Assembly (NCBI GenBank): GCA_017549025.1
Contig: JAFYWB010000065.1
Span: 1-38,855, forward strand
From: Treponema sp.
Lineage (GTDB): Bacteria > Spirochaetota > Spirochaetia > Treponematales > Treponemataceae
DNA: 38,855 nt
Direction of reading: 5' to 3'
The position numbers and the translations under genes were made by a program. Of the stretch, positions 33,791 through 38,855 are shown piece after piece. How positions within the stretch are numbered: the stretch's first letter is position 1; every line of letters starts with the position of its first letter. The notes under the pieces are model-generated. The model worked only from the letters and a program-made list of their open reading frames with translations. It was not told where the DNA came from and made no database searches.

Positions 33791-34295
33791 GACGCTGGCT
33801 GAGTTCTGCAAAATCAAGCTGACATTGAAGAAAATGATCTGCCTCCACCCTGCCAAAGACCACATCCTTGGTGACGCAGGAAAGGGTCAGGGGCGAAGTC
33901 ATGTTCTTGAGCATGTGCCAAAAGAGCTGGGCATCGGTTTCCCGCAGCTGCTGCACATGCTCGTCGCTAAAGTGCTCCCGCACCTCCACCACGTCCCCAT
34001 CTTCATCTAGCACATCCTCCTCCAAAAACTGATGGAAGATGTCCAAAAAGAGCTTGCCCAAGAAAAAGTCGGCATAGTCTGCCAGCAAGGGAATATGCAC
34101 CACCAGCTTCCCTTCCTCATGACTAATGGTTATGCCACGGATGGACTGGTTCTCTATGTAAAACTGCCCGCCATCCCCCTGCTCCTGCAGCTTGAGGCAA
34201 AGCTTGGTATCCTCCCCCAAGTGCCGCTGCACCAGAGACTGAAAAGCCTCCAAGTCCAAGTAATCCTCACAGGCAACAAAATACCGTCTACTCAT
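33693..34295 (-). CDS. Hypothetical acidic protein
   Basis: 200 aa, no TM helix or signal peptide. Starts MSRRYFVACEDYLDLEAFQSLVQRHLGEDTKL and looks like a mixed alpha/beta soluble protein rich in Asp, Glu, Leu and Gln; the last 25 residues are Ala/Glu/Ser-rich. I cannot name a family. A G-rich stretch (GGGGGTATAGAT) stands where a ribosome site should be. Its 3' end overlaps the convergent YolD-like gene. The coding sequence is richer in G+C than the toxin-antitoxin segment next to it. Confidence 0.65.
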   Translation of the reverse strand: MSRRYFVACEDYLDLEAFQSLVQRHLGEDTKLCLKLQEQGDGGQFYIENQSIRGITISHEEGKLVVHIPLLADYADFFLGKLFLDIFHQFLEEDVLDEDGDVVEVREHFSDEHVQQLRETDAQLFWHMLKNMTSPLTLSCVTKDVVFGRVEADHFLQCQLDFAELSQRLTAYLGGALWGDCQTDESAAAPESAPDAESLG

Positions 34296-34331
34296 ATCTA
34301 TACCCCCACTAAAATTGAAATCTTAAGCAGA

Positions 34332-34360
34332 AGTATACTACATTGCAGCGGAAAAAGACA
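34332..34360 (-). promoter_or_regulatory. Possible promoter of the hypothetical acidic-protein gene
   Basis: TGTCTT (34355-34360), 17 bp and TATACT (34332-34337) on the minus strand. The -35 is poor and overlaps the left direct repeat of the toxin-antitoxin cassette. Confidence 0.35.
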
Positions 34361-34374
34361 GGTTAGAGGCGGAG
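34356..34374. repeat. Left direct repeat flanking the toxin-antitoxin cassette
   Basis: AGACAGGTTAGAGGCGGAG matches AGACGTGTTAGAGGCGGAG at 35024-35042 with two adjacent mismatches. The last 13 bases (GTTAGAGGCGGAG) are identical. The offset between copies is 668 bp. Confidence 0.8.
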
Positions 34375-34395
34375 GGGGAGAAACACTTGAAAACG

Positions 34396-34425
34396 TTGAC
34401 AAAATCAAGTTCTATAAGCTATATT
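34396..34425 (+). promoter_or_regulatory. Toxin-antitoxin promoter, leaderless geometry
   Basis: A perfect TTGACA (34396-34401), 18 bp and TATATT (34420-34425), with 6 nt to the ATG at 34432. Confidence 0.6.
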
Positions 34426-34431
34426 AAAAGA

Positions 34432-34728
34432 ATGAGGTTCAAGGTAGAAAAACTACCTGTCGTACAGACAGAAATACAGGCTTTAGAACAAAGCCAACAA
34501 GAAATGCTCAGACAAGATTACGAATTGGTTGAAACAATGGGCATTGAATTTGTAAAAATTAAACCAATTCAAAATAAAATCTTTGAAATCAAAACGAATG
34601 AAATACGGTCACTATTTAAGTATGCAGAAGGACAAATTATTATCATAGGGGTTGTCTTTGTAAAAAAAACACAGAAAACCCCTAAGAATATAATAAAAAT
34701 TGCACAAAAACGATTACGGGAGGTTTGA
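34432..34728 (+). CDS. HigB/RelE-like (phage Gp49-type) toxin, putative
   Basis: 98 aa. The C-terminal half has the Gp49/HigB pattern: KIFEIKTNEIRSLFKYAEGQIIIIGVVFVKKTQKTPKNIIKIAQKR, in which the basic VKKTQKTP stretch is typical of these mRNA-cleaving toxins. The start at 32 nt after TTGACA is chosen because the upstream frame runs over the promoter. The gene ends 2 nt before the next ATG, with GGGAGG inside its last codons, so toxin and second gene form one unit with the toxin first, as in higBA. A/T-rich compared with the flanks. Confidence 0.8.
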   Translation: MRFKVEKLPVVQTEIQALEQSQQEMLRQDYELVETMGIEFVKIKPIQNKIFEIKTNEIRSLFKYAEGQIIIIGVVFVKKTQKTPKNIIKIAQKRLREV

Positions 34729-34730
34729 AG

Positions 34731-35024
34731 ATGGATTATGTATTTGTAAGGGATGAAGAAGGATATGTGTATAAAAAAATTGCCTCACAAGTAACTGGAA
34801 ACGAAACAATTATTTCAGAAAAACAGTATATGAAAGAGTCCGGCCTGTTGGCTTATGAAAAACAATTCAGCCATGGGGGAGCAAGAGACAATGCAGGACG
34901 AAAACAGAAATTCGGTTCCCCGCTACAATTCCAAATCAGAGTAACAAAAGAGGAACGGGACTTTATATCCTATGCCAGAGAACATCAACTAGATTATGCG
35001 AAATTGATGGAACCTAATACATAA
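34731..35024 (+). CDS. Putative antitoxin partner
   Basis: 97 aa. GGGAGG is 7 nt before the ATG. The N-terminal 45 residues are acidic and strand-rich (DYVFVRDEEGYVYKKIASQV). Then comes GGARDNAGRKQKFG, a stretch often found before ribbon-helix-helix DNA-binding segments, followed by LQFQIRVTKEERDFISYAREHQLDY, which fits a short strand and helices of that kind. It is not the HTH-XRE type usual for HigA. Antitoxin identity is inferred from the gene pair. The stop overlaps the first base of the right direct repeat. Confidence 0.6.
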   Translation: MDYVFVRDEEGYVYKKIASQVTGNETIISEKQYMKESGLLAYEKQFSHGGARDNAGRKQKFGSPLQFQIRVTKEERDFISYAREHQLDYAKLMEPNT

Positions 35025-35042
35025 GACGTGTTAGAGGCGGAG
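35024..35042. repeat. Right direct repeat, overlapping the mcrC 3' end
   Basis: AGACGTGTTAGAGGCGGAG. On the minus strand its inner part encodes the last codons (Leu-Arg-Leu) and stop of the mcrC-like gene. It is the partner of the repeat at 34356-34374. Confidence 0.8.
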
Positions 35043-37469
35043 AAGCTTGGGGCTATGGGGAGAGATAGCAGAATTACCAATATGAAGAGGAGTAGCAGTA
35101 CTTGGTAAGGGTTGGATTCGTATGTTGGTGAGGCTTACTAAATAATAATAATCTGCAGTAGGTGACTTTATAGGATTAATCATATTAGGAAACTCTCTTT
35201 CAAAAATAGCTTTTAAATCACTTGAACTTACCAACTGAGAATCTACAATATCTGCCATCCATCCTATTGAATGGAAATCCGAAGATGAATCTATCTGTAA
35301 CTTACAAGAAAAAACAGTAGCTTTGGACAAATCCTTGTGAAGTGGATGAACATGCCCTTTTCTAATAGCATGATAAAAAAAATAGATTTTTGCAGGGTTA
35401 TTAAAATTACCTACAGGCACATTATTTTCATCAACTGGAACAAGATCATTATCCACCAACCAACGATAATATTCATTCCTCATATATCCAACCATGCAAT
35501 AAGTTACACTTTCATTAAAGGCATGACAGGAATTTCCATTGGTAAATACATTCCCTCCAGCATGAAGATTAAGAGCAACATCAGAGGGAGACTTCAGCAC
35601 CATATTTTCAAAATATTCCCTACGATATTGACGGCTGGAAGGTCGGGATTTGAATGAAATAATCTCACGGAAAAAATTTCCAATATCAGTTAATCCGTCT
35701 TTTACATTTCCCGGTCGAATGGCAAATGCTCCCACACCGGGTAAAAGCTCATCATAAGAATGGTACGATTTACCAGAAGAAGAGCCGGGATACAAAACAT
35801 AACTACCAATTGTCTTTCGTATTGCATCGTTATAGGTATGCATCTTTAGTAAATCCCCACGCTTGTAGGTATCTAAAACTGAGTCAGACTTTTCAGCTTG
35901 AAAAATCTCCTCGTCATTCTCTGTATCGATTTTCTCTACAGTGTCACCAAACAGTGACTTTAAATCCTCAACACGATACTTTGCGTCAAAATGAACAAAT
36001 GAAACTTCTCCCTCTGCTACGGCTTGGCTTTCTGTCATACAATCAGGATACAATGCCAATGTATAGTCAGGACGAAAACTACGGGAATACGACCCCTCAT
36101 AAGCTGTAGCCTTAAACTCCTTGTACCCAAAACTGCGGTTGTAATAAAAGTCAACATTCAATCTATGATGAGGAAATGTAAGGGACACACGGCTTTCCCT
36201 CCCCTGCTGTAGGGAAATCAAAAGTCCATTCTCGCAAGATAGTCTCAGCATTGATTGTTCATCTTCATGAGAAAGCCGGATAACTCCGCCAATTTCAGGA
36301 CTTCTCAGCATATCCACCAATTGAAAGGCCAGCCAGTACTCATATAACAAAGCAATGTTTCTTGCCTGTCCACTAAACACTGTATCTTGTCCCGGCCAAT
36401 TCAGTTGTACAGCCAAATCCAACATATTGAAAGCTGTATAAATCTGCTGGTATCCCCACCGTTTCTGAAGTACCTGATTGTTCACTGGCATTTGCCCCAG
36501 ATCCTGCACATCATCAAAGAACGAGTCATCAAGACAAAGTTCTAGTTCATTCCGCAGTTGTTCTGCTTCCTGATAATATGACAAAAACTTATTTGATTCA
36601 GACTCAGCAAGATATTCAATAATATTCTCACAAATGGAGATAAAAGTTTCCAATGCAAACTTTATAAAACGATTAGCAACAGTATCCAAGGAATCATATT
36701 TCCTTGTAGAGGTAATCAATTCAGGATAACTCTTTCCACTGGACAATCGTAGCCAATTACGGCTATGACCAAAAGGATTTGAAAAAAACTTGGAAGAAAC
36801 TGGTGCCGAAGCAAAAGGAACCAATTCCTCTTCTTGCAAAAAGATTGTATCGGGATTGTTCTTAATAGTGGAGAAAATGGTTTGGATATTGTCACCGGTA
36901 CAAAATTGACGAATGAAGATAAATTGCTCCAACGGACTACGACGTAGAACTGAATCGTCCGGAGTAAAGTTTAAGCTGGTGGGACTGGCATAATCCAAAA
37001 GAAGGGAAGCACATTTACAAGCAATATCCTCAGTTAGTTGGACATAATCCTCTTCATAATCAATTTTTGTGGGAACAATTTCAAAAGGGAGGTTATACCA
37101 ATCACTCTCTCCAACCAGCCTTACGCTCAAGCTACTCTTGCCCAAGTAATTCACCACCTTAAATCCATACACTCCAGCAGCAACCTTGGTCAAGGTAAGT
37201 TCTGGACTTGATTCTACAAGAAGTTGATCTGAATCAAAGGAAATGTAATATTGACGAGTCTCTAAAAAGCGCAAAGAATGAAAACCATTCCTAGGCTCGG
37301 GCACAAAGAAAATGGATTTCTTATTGGGTTGAATACCACCATAGACAGAAAATTCGTTGACTGCACCAAGCTCTTCCCACTCAGCAGTCTTCCCTAAAGA
37401 GCCTTCATAAACATCGAGAAAAACACCATTCACACCAAGCCGAATATGCTGACAAGAAAATTCCTCCAT
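35031..37469 (-). CDS. mcrC: McrC-like restriction protein, DUF2357 plus PD-(D/E)XK nuclease
   Basis: 812 aa. The N-terminal and middle parts (to about 440) have the build of DUF2357 proteins: beta-rich start, then a helical region (YDSLDTVANRFIKFALETF, QIYTAFNMLDLAVQLNW, LYEYWLAFQLVDML). A nuclease core follows, with the Asp of RPDYTLAL near 466 and the D-x-K element of VSFVHFDAKYRV near 494, then KMHTYNDAIR. A long C-terminal extension (about 250 residues, KIYFFYHAIRKGHVHPLHK) continues to the stop. Together with the upstream AAA+ gene, 18 nt away, this forms an McrBC-type, modification-dependent restriction pair; the recognised modification is unknown. Confidence 0.82.
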   Translation of the reverse strand: MEEFSCQHIRLGVNGVFLDVYEGSLGKTAEWEELGAVNEFSVYGGIQPNKKSIFFVPEPRNGFHSLRFLETRQYYISFDSDQLLVESSPELTLTKVAAGVYGFKVVNYLGKSSLSVRLVGESDWYNLPFEIVPTKIDYEEDYVQLTEDIACKCASLLLDYASPTSLNFTPDDSVLRRSPLEQFIFIRQFCTGDNIQTIFSTIKNNPDTIFLQEEELVPFASAPVSSKFFSNPFGHSRNWLRLSSGKSYPELITSTRKYDSLDTVANRFIKFALETFISICENIIEYLAESESNKFLSYYQEAEQLRNELELCLDDSFFDDVQDLGQMPVNNQVLQKRWGYQQIYTAFNMLDLAVQLNWPGQDTVFSGQARNIALLYEYWLAFQLVDMLRSPEIGGVIRLSHEDEQSMLRLSCENGLLISLQQGRESRVSLTFPHHRLNVDFYYNRSFGYKEFKATAYEGSYSRSFRPDYTLALYPDCMTESQAVAEGEVSFVHFDAKYRVEDLKSLFGDTVEKIDTENDEEIFQAEKSDSVLDTYKRGDLLKMHTYNDAIRKTIGSYVLYPGSSSGKSYHSYDELLPGVGAFAIRPGNVKDGLTDIGNFFREIISFKSRPSSRQYRREYFENMVLKSPSDVALNLHAGGNVFTNGNSCHAFNESVTYCMVGYMRNEYYRWLVDNDLVPVDENNVPVGNFNNPAKIYFFYHAIRKGHVHPLHKDLSKATVFSCKLQIDSSSDFHSIGWMADIVDSQLVSSSDLKAIFEREFPNMINPIKSPTADYYYLVSLTNIRIQPLPSTATPLHIGNSAISPHSPKLLRL

Positions 37470-37487
37470 AATAAGATTATCACCACA

Positions 37488-38846
37488 CTACATGAAACTT
37501 GCAAACTGACTATTGCGTAATCTTTTCTGCATAAAATCTATCTTTGCCTCACTTTCCTTTAGGCTAAAAGTTTGGCAGACTTGAGACAGTTTTTCCAACA
37601 AGTCTTTGAGCTGGCTTCTGTTTCCATGAATCTTTGGAAGGATTTTCTGTAGAACCTGTTCATCCATGATGGAAGTAATATTTGCTTCAGGATTAATCTT
37701 ATAAGCGGCATTTACATAATGACGAATCTCCTTGGTAGTACGATAGGCAAAGGCAAACTCCGTATCTTGCACCACATTCTGCACAGCCTCCAGTATGGGA
37801 ACCACGGTATCCATCATACCATCGCCTCCCTGTAACCGAGTTGAAGTGCGAATCTCCAAAGCAAGCTCCAAAAAGCTTTCCGCCATTCCATCTGGGGCAA
37901 TACCACTTTCCTCTTCAACAGCCTCCTGCACAAAGTTGTCCAAAACATCCTTGGCATTGGGTTTGAACTCAATGACATTGGCTCTGTCCAGCACCTTAGG
38001 ACTGAACATATAGGTTGTTTCGTCCACGTTTACGGTACCAGTAATGAACAGATTCTTGGGGAACAGGAGCTTCCCGCCGGGATAACCGTCCAAGGTAAAG
38101 TAAACGTCCTCGGCAGCTGCACCGTACCGAACCGTCTCCATCTTACTCAAGAAGTCGGAAAAGTACCGCTCCACCCGGCTCAAATTCATCTCGTCCAGAA
38201 TCAGGAAAAAAGGAAGCTGGGGATTTTGCCCCGCACGCTCCAAGAATTCCAGAATCTGGGTCTTTACATATTCTCCCTCTCCATCATTTGCCAAGGGATT
38301 GTAGTATCCGAGAATCTTTGTGTTGTCTGTCCAGTCCGCCCCAACAGGAACGAGGAGATGGTTTGTCTGACCTGTTCCATCTTTCCTTTCCAACCATTTA
38401 GCCACATCCTGTGCAATTCGTGTCTTTCCGGTACCAGAATTTCCTGCTAGAATGACAAAAGGCTTGGCAAGAAGAGAGGTGAGGTAGCGATGGGAAAAAG
38501 GATTAGTTATAAAATCAAAAAGTTCAACTGTTTGATAAGTTGTCGCAACTGTGTTTTGTTTTATTTCTTTATTTTCTGTTTGTCCTAAAACAAGTTGAAT
38601 ATCATATTTTCCAGATGAGATACATTTATATATATTTATACCTTTATTTACCTCCGTATAATAAGAATCTTTCAAAGTACTATGATTAATAATTTGTTTA
38701 GGGGTATATCCATTATTTATAATATAGGGTGCATACATTATTCCAAATAAATGAATAGACGTTGACTGTCTATTTAAGTCAGCATTTTCATACATATCAA
38801 ATAGAATTTTACCTAATTCTTGAACCGTATAATTTTTCTCCATCAT
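37488..38846 (-). CDS. mcrB: McrB-like AAA+ GTPase/ATPase
   Basis: 452 aa, complete: an in-frame stop lies 6 nt before the first ATG, and a second ATG follows it directly. Residues 1-85 (YTVQELGKILFDMYENADLN and GYTPKQIINHST) look like a helical wHTH-type domain. The AAA+ core has Walker A AGNSGTGKTR near 133-142, Walker B FLILDEMNLSRVERYFSDFL near 213, and the McrB signature TGTVNVDETTYMFSPKVLDRANVIEF near 271 in the place of sensor 1 and arginine finger. It would drive translocation and activate the nuclease of the next gene. No specific modified-base reader such as EVE or ASCH is recognised. Confidence 0.87.
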   Translation of the reverse strand: MMEKNYTVQELGKILFDMYENADLNRQSTSIHLFGIMYAPYIINNGYTPKQIINHSTLKDSYYTEVNKGINIYKCISSGKYDIQLVLGQTENKEIKQNTVATTYQTVELFDFITNPFSHRYLTSLLAKPFVILAGNSGTGKTRIAQDVAKWLERKDGTGQTNHLLVPVGADWTDNTKILGYYNPLANDGEGEYVKTQILEFLERAGQNPQLPFFLILDEMNLSRVERYFSDFLSKMETVRYGAAAEDVYFTLDGYPGGKLLFPKNLFITGTVNVDETTYMFSPKVLDRANVIEFKPNAKDVLDNFVQEAVEEESGIAPDGMAESFLELALEIRTSTRLQGGDGMMDTVVPILEAVQNVVQDTEFAFAYRTTKEIRHYVNAAYKINPEANITSIMDEQVLQKILPKIHGNRSQLKDLLEKLSQVCQTFSLKESEAKIDFMQKRLRNSQFASFM

Positions 38847-38855
38847 AAGTTACCC

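Noticed and set aside
34356-35042. Integron cassette with attC sites
   Set aside because: The repeats start GTTAGAG, near the GTTRRRY core, and toxin-antitoxin cassettes are typical cargo. However, the final core base is wrong and no paired inverse core or attC-like stem was found.

Overview
The window looks like a chromosomal segment of a Treponema-type spirochaete, at moderate GC. The evidence is a spirochaete-style flagellar export and regulation operon (fliQ-fliR-flhB-flhA-flhF-flhG-orf-fliA-fapA-like-orf-swrB-like), a gene for an FlbB-type periplasmic flagellar collar protein, two chemoreceptors, a spirochaete hexokinase, an NtrC-family two-component pair in an operon with murG and holB, and a tmRNA whose ends and body resemble treponemal ssrA. 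No lookup was possible, so the assignment rests on gene content and order.

Layout. 1-660: the end of a plus-strand gene, then ssrA (minus) with its promoter and terminator. 664-4582: a dCache-type chemoreceptor (minus), diverging from an FGE/SUMF1-fold protein and a metallo-beta-lactamase-fold hydrolase (plus). 4600-11034: a tightly overlapping minus-strand operon of ankyrin protein, murG, cvpA, holB, sensor kinase and sigma-54 response regulator. 11151-11298: tRNA-Phe with its own promoter and terminator. 11350-23275: the flagellar operon (minus), headed by a DUF4197 lipoprotein gene and diverging from flbB-like (23447). 24229-27797: hexokinase (minus) diverging from a PcrA/UvrD helicase (plus). 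27798-29482: an AGCS alanine/glycine:Na+ symporter behind a single-aptamer glycine riboswitch and terminator. 29680-31392: a second chemoreceptor. 31482-38846: an accessory, defence-flavoured stretch with a small membrane protein, a UmuC/DinB-like Y-family polymerase, an array of three palindromes phased at 40 bp, a small YolD-like protein, an unknown protein, a HigB-like toxin-antitoxin pair between direct repeats, and an McrB/McrC-like restriction pair.

How the parts work together. The operon from fliQ to the swrB-like gene supplies most of the flagellar type III export gate, its placement/number regulators (FlhF, FlhG) and the flagellar sigma factor. fliP and fliO, usually just upstream, are absent. 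The chemoreceptors and collar protein belong to the same motility programme. The glycine riboswitch probably adjusts symporter expression to amino-acid supply. The right end combines DNA-damage tolerance, DNA restriction and a toxin-antitoxin unit.

Most notable observations: (i) five operon-leading genes have a sigma-70-like -10 box only 6-9 nt before the ATG and no Shine-Dalgarno sequence, which predicts leaderless mRNAs; (ii) the hexokinase and helicase promoters share one palindromic -35 hexamer; (iii) three TTTTAG-N10-CTAAAA palindromes repeat at exactly 40 bp; (iv) the toxin-antitoxin cassette lies between two near-identical 19-bp repeats, one of which is the 3' end of mcrC; (v) a DUF4197 lipoprotein gene has taken the place of fliP at the head of the export operon.
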